A stretch of 64,000 nt of DNA, from NCBI GenBank assembly GCA_964632505.1, contig CAZWCE010000001.1:310001-374000 (forward strand), read 5' to 3'. The translations under genes and the position numbers were made by a program. The stretch comes from CAZWCE01 sp964632505. GTDB lineage: Bacteria > Planctomycetota > Planctomycetia > Pirellulales > Thermoguttaceae. Below, piece by piece: positions 45,184-54,016 of this stretch. The notes under the pieces are model-generated. The model ran no database searches. It was not told the DNA's origin and saw only the letters and a list, made by a program, of their open reading frames with translations. Position 1 is the stretch's first letter. Each line of letters starts with the position of its first letter.

Positions 45184-47919
45184 TCATGGCGTTCCTTTCG
45201 GTTCAAGGACCCGCCGGATCACTTCGGCATATTTTCGCAAGACCAGGTAATTCCGGAGCGAAAATCCGTTATTGCGAAGCGCTTCCTCCGAATAATGCCC
45301 TCGATACTGTTTCGGATTCGAAGGGTGCACCCCGTCGCGGGCGATGAGCGTGGGGACGTCGTAACCCTTGTATTCTCGGAATTTCTCATCGGCCCCGTCC
45401 CAGTCGTCCGGGCGTCTTTCGAGAATCGCCGCGTGGAAATCGACCAGCGGCACGTGAAGATTTTCGGCAACGTGACGCGCGGCTTCGGCGAAGTCGGCCG
45501 ATTTTTCCTCGAAGCCGTGCCGAGGTGGAATCGTACTCACGATGACGACCGTCCCGTGATCGAGACATCGCCGCACCACCTCCTCGAGCGTCGCGCGGTA
45601 ATCCTCGGTATCGACGTTGTTCAGATCGTTGGTCCCGAACATCAGGATCGCCGCTTCCGGATTCCACCGCTCGAGCCACTCATCCAGATGCTTGGAAGCC
45701 CAGCGAATCGTCTGTCCGCTTTGATTCCCGTACTCCGCTCCCTTGCGATCCCAGCAATCTTCAAGCATGTGCTCCTGAACGACCCGGAAATCGGCGAGCA
45801 TCGCCGGCGAAGCCCCTTCCCGATTCCAGCGGAGCGAGGTCCAGAAAGCGCGGGAATCGGTAATCGAATCGCCGAACTGGGCGAAGGTGCCCGGCTCTCC
45901 CGTGAAGCGTTCGTGCACCCCGCGCATCGGGGCGACCCAATCGGCTTCCGACGCATTCTCCGGGGGCCCGGCAACCTCTGATTCCGATTCGGTCGGCTTC
46001 GTAGCCGCGTGGTTTCCGGCGTCGGAAGGAACGCGGATTTCCAGGCTCTCCTCCACCGGATCCGCTCCGGCTTCAACGACGTAGCTGCCCATCTCCTGAA
46101 GGGTGACCGTTTTCTGCTTCGGTCCCTCTCCATCCGTCCAACGATGGGTGACGACTACCGAACCCGAAGGCCGATGCCGCTCCTCGATGCAATGGGCAAA
46201 AAGGCGAAAGTGATTGACCGCCGGATCGCCGTCAAACCGGACGAAGAGTTTGCGCGCGGGCTCGTCCAGCTTCACTTCCCGAGAGGCATTGAAATGCCAG
46301 TGTCCCATATCGGTCGGTACCTCCGATCGATAGATCTCCTCGAAATCTTCGGGGCTCCCGGTGGCGTAGGCGATCGTGTTTTCGGTCTGCGCCGCCGCTT
46401 CGCCTTGATGAGTTCGAAAACTCCCCTCGGCCGTGAACCAAGCGATGTTCGTCCTCGGCGGGGCCTCCAACTTCGCCGTCACCGATCCGCGAATCCGTCC
46501 GGTGTGACGTGCCGGGTCGTAATCCTCCGGCAGCGCAACCACTTGCCGACGAAGCACTTCCGGACGTTGCGTTTCGGAAAAAAGGGTCGTGACGCGGCTG
46601 GGCAAGCCGTAATGATCGTTCAGACGAAGCTCCATTCGATTGCGGCCGGACTTCAGCGAAGGCAACGAGGCGGGCGCGACTTGCACCCAAGTGGTCACTT
46701 CCAACTTGTCGACGACCGATTGCGGTCCATCCTCGAGATCGAGGCGCAGCAAATATTGGTACCGTCCGGCGACGTGTGGGGTCAAGTCGTATCTTCCATC
46801 ACCCGCCTTTTCGGCGACTTTCCGCCATGTGGCGCCGTCATCGAGGGAGATCGAAAGCGTGACCCCACGGCCCTCAAGCTCCACGACCGAGGCTTCGGAA
46901 TCGTCCTCGGTCGTTTCCATGCGATTCACTTTCGGGACGATGATATATGGCGAGCGGACTTCGAAAATCGCGTATCCCGTCCCCGGCTCTTCCGTGACGA
47001 GCCCCTGCCTGCCGGGCACGACGTTCCCCGAGTCGTAAACGCCGTCGGCGAAATCGGTCGAGGCGGAAGTCAAATCCGGGCGGTAGACGAATCGGCCGTT
47101 CCCATAATTGTGAATGGTAAAGTGGCGGTGGTTCGGCGCAGGACCCCGGGGCGGCGTTTCCATCAACCGCCGGAGAAAATCGTTCTGGTGGTACGAGGGC
47201 AAATGATGCCAGCGGCCTCGCCGGGGGGTCCACCATCGGGTCAAAGTTTCCCCCTGACGGAGCACGAAATCCATCGTATGTCCACTCTGGTGAAAGCCGT
47301 AATGGTGGTAATAGGGCGTCGTGGCATAGATTTCCCGCGTTTTCTCGAGATCGTCGTTGGGGAAGAACAGCGGTCCCTTGCCGACCCAGAGCCGGGGATC
47401 CTCTCGCGATTCGGCGAACGAAGCGAGGGATCCATCGGGACGACGGAACACCGCCCGGACGTCGACATCGAGGTAATGCCACTTCCCCCCATAGAAGACT
47501 TCCGTGGCGACGTGCCTCCAGTCATTCAGGATGAGGGATCGGGCGCGACCCAGATCCGTCCCCTCGCACACCCCCGCCGTGAAAGGGCCGAAGATGCCGC
47601 AATAGCCGTAGCCATAGACGTTGACGATCTTCACCGGATCGCGCACCGTCACGAATTCACTCATCGCATCTTCCCCCTCGCGGACTTCGCCCATGTGGAA
47701 AACCCCCGACTGCTTGTCGGCGAGGTAGCGGTACATCTCCCACGCCCGGGCGTCGCCTTCGAGCGCGTTCCATCGCGAATACTCTCCGAAGGTCTTCATG
47801 CTGTAGGCATCGGCGCGGTGCGGGGAAATCACGCGCGGCGCATGCACCCTCGCAGAAACGGGAAGGGACATAATGAACAAGAGAACACCAAGCATTATTC
47901 GAATCAGGCTCATGATCAT
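45184..47919 (-). CDS. Secreted transglutaminase-like/SGNH-hydrolase fusion protein
   Basis: A 911-residue exported protein. A signal peptide (about 2-23) is followed by a transglutaminase-like segment: GYCGIFG with C107, WRHVATEVFYGGKWHYLDVDV with H136 and D151. A long beta-rich middle follows. The C-terminal 230 residues are an SGNH/GDSL esterase: FGDSITDS (nucleophile Ser about 683), ILMFGTNDL (oxyanion Asn) and DGVHPS (Asp-x-x-His). The start ATG 47919 overlaps the stop of the upstream beta-helix gene (ATGA at 47916-47919), so the two are translationally coupled. The esterase may deacetylate polysaccharide; the first domain may act on peptides or only bind. Confidence 0.82.
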   Translation of the reverse strand: MIMSLIRIMLGVLLFIMSLPVSARVHAPRVISPHRADAYSMKTFGEYSRWNALEGDARAWEMYRYLADKQSGVFHMGEVREGEDAMSEFVTVRDPVKIVNVYGYGYCGIFGPFTAGVCEGTDLGRARSLILNDWRHVATEVFYGGKWHYLDVDVRAVFRRPDGSLASFAESREDPRLWVGKGPLFFPNDDLEKTREIYATTPYYHHYGFHQSGHTMDFVLRQGETLTRWWTPRRGRWHHLPSYHQNDFLRRLMETPPRGPAPNHRHFTIHNYGNGRFVYRPDLTSASTDFADGVYDSGNVVPGRQGLVTEEPGTGYAIFEVRSPYIIVPKVNRMETTEDDSEASVVELEGRGVTLSISLDDGATWRKVAEKAGDGRYDLTPHVAGRYQYLLRLDLEDGPQSVVDKLEVTTWVQVAPASLPSLKSGRNRMELRLNDHYGLPSRVTTLFSETQRPEVLRRQVVALPEDYDPARHTGRIRGSVTAKLEAPPRTNIAWFTAEGSFRTHQGEAAAQTENTIAYATGSPEDFEEIYRSEVPTDMGHWHFNASREVKLDEPARKLFVRFDGDPAVNHFRLFAHCIEERHRPSGSVVVTHRWTDGEGPKQKTVTLQEMGSYVVEAGADPVEESLEIRVPSDAGNHAATKPTESESEVAGPPENASEADWVAPMRGVHERFTGEPGTFAQFGDSITDSRAFWTSLRWNREGASPAMLADFRVVQEHMLEDCWDRKGAEYGNQSGQTIRWASKHLDEWLERWNPEAAILMFGTNDLNNVDTEDYRATLEEVVRRCLDHGTVVIVSTIPPRHGFEEKSADFAEAARHVAENLHVPLVDFHAAILERRPDDWDGADEKFREYKGYDVPTLIARDGVHPSNPKQYRGHYSEEALRNNGFSLRNYLVLRKYAEVIRRVLEPKGTP

Positions 47920-49172
47920 CTTTCTCCATGGGAAGCGTCATCGGCTCCGACGGTGGTCAGCTTCGATCGCTGCCGGCGATCGAAATCCTCGAGAACACGG
48001 GGAATCGAAGGCACCGTCAACGGCCCGACCGGCAGGTCCTCCTTGAGATGGAGATCTCCGTCGTTCGGCGAGACGAAAAGGGGAAGCTCGTCGATGAGAA
48101 TATTTCCGGCAAAGGTAATCTCGCTCTCGGTTTCCACACGCATGGGGGGCCCCATCAGCAGATTGTTCGCCACCACCAGCCCTTCGTTGGCGTGAACGAG
48201 TCGGATCAACCGTTTCAAGCGACTCTCCGGGTCGTAGACGGTGTTCTGCCCGATGAGGCAGTCGGTGGTGTAATCGGCCAGGATCCCGTTCTCGGGACAC
48301 CGGACGAGAAAGTTGTTCCGCACTGTGCATCGACGGCAGTGGCTCTCGATCTCTTTCCCACGAAAGGAATTGCCCAGACAGATGCCGGAATCGCAATCGA
48401 TCAGGACGTTCCGTTCGATGACGCAGTCCTTCGAATTCTCCCAGAGAAAGACAGCGCCCCGCGCTTCGCCGGTGCGTCCTCGAAGACCGCAAAACACGTT
48501 GTCGGCAATCACCCAGCCGTCGGCATCCATCGCGTCGATTCCGCCGAGGTAATTGCCGCCGAAACTCTCGGTGTTGTCCGTCGGGTCGTCCTCGAATTGT
48601 TTCGGGCGGTCGTTGGAAAAGAGACAATATTCGATGCGGCATCCTTTCGGGGGTTCGATGGCGGGATCGTCCTTGGGCACGCGGACCGCCTTCACGCCGC
48701 GCTGCCAGACGTTGCGGATCGCGCAATTGTGAATGGTCAGTTGATGAACACCTGTATCGGAGTTGATTTTAATGCCGTTGTGGCGGATGTTTCGAATCGT
48801 CAAATCCGCGATCGTCACTCCCGAACAATTGCGCACCCCCACCAGTTCACCGTGTCGGCTTTCGGCCCCGTCGAGGAGAACCTTCTCCCGATCTCCCGAG
48901 GCACCGCGAAGCGTGACGCCGTCGGTCGAAATCTCGAAATATCGAGGCATCGCATAATGCCCGTCTTCCAGGAGAATCGTCCCCCCGGAAGCGACCTCCT
49001 CGGCTGCCTCGAACAGTTCCGCAACATTGGAAACCCGGATCACTTCGCCTTGAGGATCCGGCATGCTCGGTGCCTGCGGAAACCAGGACAAATCGGGCTC
49101 TCGGGCGTATATCTGTTCGGCCGCCGGCATCATAACGACCAAAAGTGCGGTCGCGGTGAAGAATCGCGTCAT
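47916..49172 (-). CDS. Secreted right-handed beta-helix protein (pectate-lyase-like fold)
   Basis: A 418-residue exported protein. A signal peptide (about 1-22) precedes a parallel beta-helix with short coil repeats: GVTIADLTIRNIRHNGIKIN, VHQLTIHNCAIRNVWQRGVK, CTVRNNFLVRCPENGILAD. This is the pattern of pectate-lyase-like and other glycan-acting proteins, but no catalytic triad is named. I use ATG 49172 (MTRFFTATALLVVM); ATG 49193 is possible. The stop overlaps the start of the transglutaminase-like/SGNH gene, so both are made from one mRNA. It is the second beta-helix protein within 7 kb. Confidence 0.8.
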   Translation of the reverse strand: MTRFFTATALLVVMMPAAEQIYAREPDLSWFPQAPSMPDPQGEVIRVSNVAELFEAAEEVASGGTILLEDGHYAMPRYFEISTDGVTLRGASGDREKVLLDGAESRHGELVGVRNCSGVTIADLTIRNIRHNGIKINSDTGVHQLTIHNCAIRNVWQRGVKAVRVPKDDPAIEPPKGCRIEYCLFSNDRPKQFEDDPTDNTESFGGNYLGGIDAMDADGWVIADNVFCGLRGRTGEARGAVFLWENSKDCVIERNVLIDCDSGICLGNSFRGKEIESHCRRCTVRNNFLVRCPENGILADYTTDCLIGQNTVYDPESRLKRLIRLVHANEGLVVANNLLMGPPMRVETESEITFAGNILIDELPLFVSPNDGDLHLKEDLPVGPLTVPSIPRVLEDFDRRQRSKLTTVGADDASHGER

Positions 49173-49493
49173 AAAGATCTCTTGCTGCTCCATTAGAGGG
49201 ATTCGAGGAACGAAGGGGAAACGCGAAGTCGTTTTTCATCGACCCGATGTCGCTCATTCTATCATCGTTCCGGAGGCGATGTCCAGGAAATCATCGTTTC
49301 GGTAGAAAGAAGTTGGTAGAAGATGCCCAAACCTCGTGAGAGAGACCGATCCGGCGAGATGAGCCGTTTCCCTCGGCTCGGCCTGGAGGCTGGAAGTCGG
49401 CAAAAAACCGGTGGGAAGGAGACGCGGAGGAAGGCACCCAGGGCATCCAGAAAAAGGAGAGGTTTCTTCCTATTGTAGTGTATATCTGTCTAG
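49173..49493. other. Intergenic stretch upstream of the beta-helix gene
   Basis: About 320 nt up to the tRNA. No gene or strong hairpin seen. It should hold the minus-strand promoter of the two-gene operon, but no clear hexamer pair was found. Confidence 0.4.
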
Positions 49494-49577
49494 TAGCCGG
49501 AGCGGGACTCGAACCCGCACGCCCGTGAGGGCAGGGGATTTTAAGTCCCCAGCGTCTGCCAATTCCGCCACCCGGCC
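49494..49577 (-). tRNA. tRNA-Leu (anticodon UAA)
   Basis: The minus strand folds into a full class II tRNA. Acceptor arms are GGCCGGG and UCCGGCU, with wobbles at both ends. The D-arm contains GGAAUUGGCAGACGC. The anticodon stem is GGGGA/UCCCC with loop CUUAAAA (anticodon UAA). The long variable arm is GCCC-UCAC-GGGC, and the T-arm is GCGGG UUCGAGU CCCGC. The discriminator is A. The 3' end reads CUA after the discriminator, so CCA is not encoded. Overlapping open frames on this stretch are tRNA shadows. Confidence 0.92.
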
Positions 49578-50287
49578 CTTTTTGTCGGCCACCTCGGCCT
49601 TTCCACTCTTTGTCGGCACCTCCCCCCTGGGAGCACCCTCGATTCCGCGACGATTCCGCCGAGGACCGATGTTTCCGGTCCCTCTGAAGCGTCGCCTTCG
49701 GGGGATCGATCCGCCACCGTCACGGAAGAAGAGAAATTCCCGCCTGCGCGTCTCCCTATGGTACTCGCCGACATGCCGCATTCGCAAGGGGGGTTTCTCT
49801 TTTGCTGCTCATCACCCCTCTACGGAAGGGGCTGCTGTATTCCGGAGCGGCGGAAGGTTCGATGATGTGTTTTTTTCGTATTGTAGCGGCTGCGGGATGC
49901 AAAAAGGAAACGTAATTTGTTGAAAAAAGGCAACATGTTGCAAAAAAGCATGCTATGGTTCAGAGAGCAAGCCCGGTCTCGGTTGCGCAAATTGGGCCGC
50001 AGCTAAAACGGGCATCGACTTTCCCCTCCCGTTGTTTCGCCCGTTGCGATACACAACGCTTTGATAAACGTATTCACTCGTAGCGACGTCGGATCGTCGG
50101 AAGAGGCGATCCTGTTTATTCTCGATGGGTCGCATTTCGTATGATGTTCCAGAGAATCGGGCCCGAGGAATGAGGGCCGCATCGCATCGTTGATGGGAAA
50201 GCGTTTTCCCTCGGCCTCCGCGCTCTTGGACGCCGTGGCACGCTTACCGCTCCCGATCTTTTCGGGAAAACTCGGCAGGAGGCAGTC
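49578..50287. other. Intergenic region with palindromes
   Basis: About 710 nt between the tRNA and the DUF11 lipoprotein gene. A perfect 12-bp palindrome GCAACATGTTGC lies at 49930-49941 and an 8-bp AGCATGCT at 49948-49955, in an AT-rich patch with two near-repeats of GTTG(C)AAAAAAG. No protein gene is supported; the open frame 49411-49923 crosses the tRNA and is not real. Confidence 0.45.
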
Positions 50288-53020
50288 GTGGATATGCCCC
50301 GCTTTCGGACAACCGGATCATTGCTGCTCGCGTCGCTACTGTTGGCGGCGGCGGTGAGCGTCTGCGGTTGCGAAAGCTACCGGATCGACCCGACGGGGGA
50401 ATCACTGTTCATTCGCGACCCGGCCGGTGTGCAACCCGGCAGCGAGGGGCCCGCCTCGCCGATGACCGGGAGTGTGGGCGCGAGTACGCCGACGACGAAT
50501 CTCCCCGGTTTGGCGCCGACGGGTGACCTTCGTCCGTCCCTTCCCGGCGTGAGTGGGGCATCGATTGCCCCGGGATCCGGACCGATTCTTCTCGTCTCCC
50601 CCCAATCGACGATCGCGCCGGTCGGTTCCGAGGTGGTCATGCTGGCCTCCTATCTTGAAGATGACGGCTACCTTCGGACCAACGAGCAGATTCAGTGGTC
50701 GCTCGACGGGGCGGGAAGCATCATGACGGTCGCCCCCGGTGGATGGAACGACTGGGTCTTCATGGACTACACCTGTTCGCGTCGCTTGAGCGAGAAGTCG
50801 GCGGTCACCACGACCACCCGACGGCTCTGGACGGTCGACCGCGGCACAGCCGATCCCTCCGACGACGTGAAAGTCCTGCGGGGACAGAGTTGGATCACGC
50901 TCCGCTCGGCCACCTCGGGAGTGAGCCACGTGACGGCTTTGGCCCCCTCGATCGAGAATTGGGAGCGGCGCAGCCAAACCGGGACCATCTATTGGGTCGA
51001 TGCCCAATGGACATTGCCCTCGCCCGGCATCGCGCCGGTGGGTCGACCGCAAACCCTCACCACCACGCTGACGCGGCAAACCAATCAGGCACCGATCGAA
51101 GGATGGACCGTCCGGTACGAAATCACCGGCGGTCCTGCCGCCGGTCTGGCCCAAAGCGGCGCCCAGATCGTCGAGGTGCCGACCAACGAGCAGGGACAAG
51201 CGAGGGTCGATCTCCAGCAGACTTCCCCGACTCCGGGAACGAATACGATTCAAATCGAGATCGTCCGTCCGTCGGGCGTGGCCGGTTGCGATCGGGCTTT
51301 GGTGGTGGGAACCGGTTCGGTAACGCAAACCTGGACCGGAGGCGCCGGCGCTTCGTCCCTTTCCATCCAGACCACCGGTCCGGCCAGCGCCACCCTGGGC
51401 GAAACGGCCCTTTACCGGCTCCTCGTCGAGAATCAAAGCAACGTCACGGTCCCGGAAGCCCGCGTCACCCTGCCGATTCCTAGCGGAATGAGCTTCGTTT
51501 CGAGCAACCCCACGCCGACGGTTCAGGAGGAAACGCTCGAGTGGACCCTCGCTTCGTTGCCACCCGGAAGTCAGCAGTCGATCGACGTGAATCTCCGATT
51601 GGAATCGCCCGGAGCGATGACGGTCCGCGCCGAAGTCGTTCCCGTCACCGGCGGGGCACTGCCGGGCAATGTGGCTCCTCCACCCTCGCCGCCTTCGACC
51701 TATCAGCCCTCGCCGCTGCCCACGGGAGAAGAGACGACCCGACCGAACATCGATCTGACCCTCACCGGGCCCGGCACCGCGGAAACCGGGAAGATGGTCG
51801 AGTTTCTCGCCACGATCACCAACCTGGGCAGTTCACCGACCGGTCCATTGATTCTACGCGATCGTTTCGACGAGGGGCTTTCGATCCCGGGAATCGACAG
51901 CCCGAACAACGCCCTGGACCGGAACCTCGATTCGCTGGCGGCGGGGGAATCGATCGACATCGACATCGTCATGCGTGTCGAACAATCGGGATATTTCTGC
52001 AATGAGGTCCAGATTCTCGAGCCCCAGGACTATGAACTGCTCGCCACGGCAAACAAGTGCTTGCGAGCGAGCGGCTCCGCGGCCGGGGAAACCGGCGCCC
52101 CGGAACCTCCCTCCACAAGCGACGGATCCTCCGCCACGCCTGGAACGACACCCGGGGAGACGGCTCCCGACGATCTGCAATTGAAGATCGTCGGACCCGA
52201 GTCCTTCGAAGTCGGAGAACCGGTCACCTACATCTTCCGGATCGAGAATTATTCGTATCAACCGCAGGGACCGGTGGATCTTCGGGTCCACCTCCCGAAA
52301 CCTCCCTTCGAAGCGCTGGAATTGATCGAGGGTGGAAGGGCACAGCCGGCCGACCATGCCTTCGTGTGGTCGATCCAACAGATCGATGCGAGGACGCGGG
52401 ACGATACCTACCGAATGGTTTTCCAAGCGGTCGAAGCGATCTCACCGGCGCTCATCACCGCCGAGTTATGGCAGGGCGATCGTCGACTGGCCGAAGCGGA
52501 GGCCTCCGTGACGATCACTTCCGGCGAAGGGGGAGCAGGCGGTCCCGGCGAGAGACCGGGAATCGGCGATGGTTCCGGATTCGACTCCGACACCCCCTCC
52601 GGCTCGACGGAAGGGACCACCGACAGTGAGTCGCCGGTCGAAATGATCATCAGCAGCGCCATGCAAAGCGCCACCGGCGAGATTGCCGTCGAACCGGGCG
52701 ATCAGTTCACCGTATTGGTTTCCGTGGCTCCCCGAAATCAGCAGGGACTGACGAATCTCGAACTGAGGGTCGCCCTCCCGCAAAATATGAGCCTCGACCG
52801 CCTGCGGACCACCGGCCCGGAGCCGCCGTCGTCCTACGATTCGCAACGAAACGAGATCGTGTTTCAGCCCGTCTACCGAACTCAGCAGGGAATGTCGGCC
52901 ACCTACCGACTCCGCCTGATCGCCAAAGGTCCCGGATCGGGCACGTTCGAGGCGACCGCCACCAGCGCCGAATACCCCAACGGCTTCCGCGCGTCGGTCC
53001 CGATCACCGTGGCGCAGTAA
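50288..53020 (+). CDS. DUF11-type repeat lipoprotein
   Basis: A 910-residue exported protein. GTG 50288 follows AGGAGG by five bases; ATG 50294 is an alternative. The signal sequence ends in AAAVSVCGCES, a lipobox-like Cys, so it is probably lipid-anchored. The mature part holds an Ig-like beta-rich region and several DUF11/CARDB-like repeats starting near residues 356, 487, 630 and 805 (for example LTGPGTAETGKMVEFLATI, VGEPVTYIFRIENYS). Low-complexity Gly/Ser/Thr/Pro linkers lie between them (about 590-625 and 745-785). Such proteins are cell-surface or S-layer-like adhesins. A bidirectional terminator follows. Confidence 0.8.
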   Translation: MDMPRFRTTGSLLLASLLLAAAVSVCGCESYRIDPTGESLFIRDPAGVQPGSEGPASPMTGSVGASTPTTNLPGLAPTGDLRPSLPGVSGASIAPGSGPILLVSPQSTIAPVGSEVVMLASYLEDDGYLRTNEQIQWSLDGAGSIMTVAPGGWNDWVFMDYTCSRRLSEKSAVTTTTRRLWTVDRGTADPSDDVKVLRGQSWITLRSATSGVSHVTALAPSIENWERRSQTGTIYWVDAQWTLPSPGIAPVGRPQTLTTTLTRQTNQAPIEGWTVRYEITGGPAAGLAQSGAQIVEVPTNEQGQARVDLQQTSPTPGTNTIQIEIVRPSGVAGCDRALVVGTGSVTQTWTGGAGASSLSIQTTGPASATLGETALYRLLVENQSNVTVPEARVTLPIPSGMSFVSSNPTPTVQEETLEWTLASLPPGSQQSIDVNLRLESPGAMTVRAEVVPVTGGALPGNVAPPPSPPSTYQPSPLPTGEETTRPNIDLTLTGPGTAETGKMVEFLATITNLGSSPTGPLILRDRFDEGLSIPGIDSPNNALDRNLDSLAAGESIDIDIVMRVEQSGYFCNEVQILEPQDYELLATANKCLRASGSAAGETGAPEPPSTSDGSSATPGTTPGETAPDDLQLKIVGPESFEVGEPVTYIFRIENYSYQPQGPVDLRVHLPKPPFEALELIEGGRAQPADHAFVWSIQQIDARTRDDTYRMVFQAVEAISPALITAELWQGDRRLAEAEASVTITSGEGGAGGPGERPGIGDGSGFDSDTPSGSTEGTTDSESPVEMIISSAMQSATGEIAVEPGDQFTVLVSVAPRNQQGLTNLELRVALPQNMSLDRLRTTGPEPPSSYDSQRNEIVFQPVYRTQQGMSATYRLRLIAKGPGSGTFEATATSAEYPNGFRASVPITVAQ

Positions 53021-53041
53021 ACCGCGGAAAAAGCCGCCTCC

Positions 53042-53080
53042 AAAAAAAAGCGACGCACGGACAAACCGCACGTCGCTTTT
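53042..53080. terminator. Bidirectional terminator between the DUF11 and acidic-protein genes
   Basis: AAAAGCGACG and CGTCGCTTTT form a perfect 10-bp stem. The minus strand has eight T after it (serving the acidic-protein gene), and the plus strand has four T (serving the DUF11 gene). Confidence 0.8.
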
Positions 53081-53160
53081 AAGAAATATTTGATCCGAGA
53101 CAACGGCCCCGGGTTGTCGTTCCTGCCGACAGCTAGACTCTTCTGCGGCGAAGGAGGCGT

Positions 53161-53616
53161 TCAGACCTCTTCTTCGTCTTCTTCGTCTTCATCTTCGTAC
53201 TCGTATTCCCATTCGTCTTCGTCGTCCAGATCGTCTTCGTCCAGGTCTTCCTCGTCCAGATCGTCTTCATCCTCGTATTCATAGACCCATTCGATATCGT
53301 CTTCGTCGTCGTCTTCATCTTCATCTTCTAGCGGAGCGTCTTCTTCGTCATCGACTTCTTCCCATTCGACGTCTTCTTCATCGACGTCCTCCCACTGGTC
53401 GTCGTCGATCTCTTCCCAGTCATCGTCTTCGTCATCCCATTCTTCTTCATCCTCTTCGTCCCAATCGGTGTCCTCATCGTCCCAGTCTTCATCCCAATCT
53501 TCATCGTCTTCATCGTCCAGATCGTCCCCCAAGACCAACGGCGCGACCTCGTCGGTGGAAAGAGAAAACCGGTGGTCCTTTTCCAGGGCTTCCCAGGGTT
53601 GGAATTCGCTATTCAC
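53161..53616 (-). CDS. Ultra-acidic Asp/Glu-rich protein with regularly spaced tryptophans
   Basis: About 151 residues. The first 30 are ordinary (FQPWEALEKDHRFSLSTDE). From about residue 31 the chain is almost only Asp and Glu, with nine Trp, four Tyr and a few Val, Leu and Ile. There is no Lys or Arg after residue 16. Aromatics recur at short intervals (DWDEDWDDEDTDW, DQWEDVDEEDVEW). The start is uncertain: GTG 53616 has AAGGTGA upstream; GTG 53625 and TTG 53649 are also open. A strong minus-strand promoter (53718-53745) and a terminator (53042-53080) frame it as its own unit. No known family; such tails may bind cations or basic proteins. Confidence 0.7.
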   Translation of the reverse strand: MNSEFQPWEALEKDHRFSLSTDEVAPLVLGDDLDDEDDEDWDEDWDDEDTDWDEEDEEEWDDEDDDWEEIDDDQWEDVDEEDVEWEEVDDEEDAPLEDEDEDDDEDDIEWVYEYEDEDDLDEEDLDEDDLDDEDEWEYEYEDEDEEDEEEV

Positions 53617-53717
53617 TTCGCTCACCTTCTTCTGCAAAAATGGGAACAAATCGGGCCAGAGATCGTCGTGGAGGCTTCGCGCCGCACGTGGTGGAAATCA
53701 TCTCGTCGATGAGACTT

Positions 53718-53745
53718 ATTTTATCATCTCGGCGGGTGGTGGCAA
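53718..53745 (-). promoter_or_regulatory. Strong sigma70-like promoter for the acidic-protein gene
   Basis: On the minus strand TTGCCA (53745-53740) is followed by a 16-nt spacer and TAAAAT (53723-53718). It would give a leader of about 95 nt. The remaining gap to 54016 shows no gene. Confidence 0.55.
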
Positions 53746-54016
53746 TTGAGGGGGACGAAGGAATCAAGCAAAACCCGGCCGGTTGGAGGGACGCCGGTTC
53801 ATTGCGAGTCGACCGGCTCAAGGGAGGATTATTGTCGGACCCGAAAAATCGGTCTGGCTGATCGTTCCGATCACGCGGTTTATTGCGATTCCGGTTTGAT
53901 TTTATCTATCGGCGAGCACCCGAGGGAAACTTTTTCCTCATTTCGGGAAAATTCCGACATCTTTTCCCTTCTTTTTTCTTTTCAACGGCCGAAGTCGGGA
54001 GAACCGGCGGAAGGAT

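Noticed and set aside
46009..48195. 728-codon plus-strand frame
   Set aside because: Antisense shadow of the transglutaminase-like/SGNH gene; no ribosome site or motif.
49411..49923. 170-codon plus-strand open frame over the tRNA
   Set aside because: Its middle (SGTRTRTPVRAGDFKSPASA) is the well-known false translation of a tRNA-Leu antisense strand. No ribosome site.
53090..53284. Ser-rich plus-strand frame (SSSSSSSSYSYSHSSSS)
   Set aside because: It is only the opposite strand of the Asp/Glu run; GAC/GAA codons read backward give Ser/Phe codons. The minus strand has the promoter.
53161..53560. Trinucleotide-repeat-like tract, considered as a simple tandem repeat or CRISPR-like array
   Set aside because: Codons vary (GAC/GAT/GAA/GAG) while the frame is kept and Trp codons are spaced regularly, which fits a protein-coding region. 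No spacer-repeat structure.
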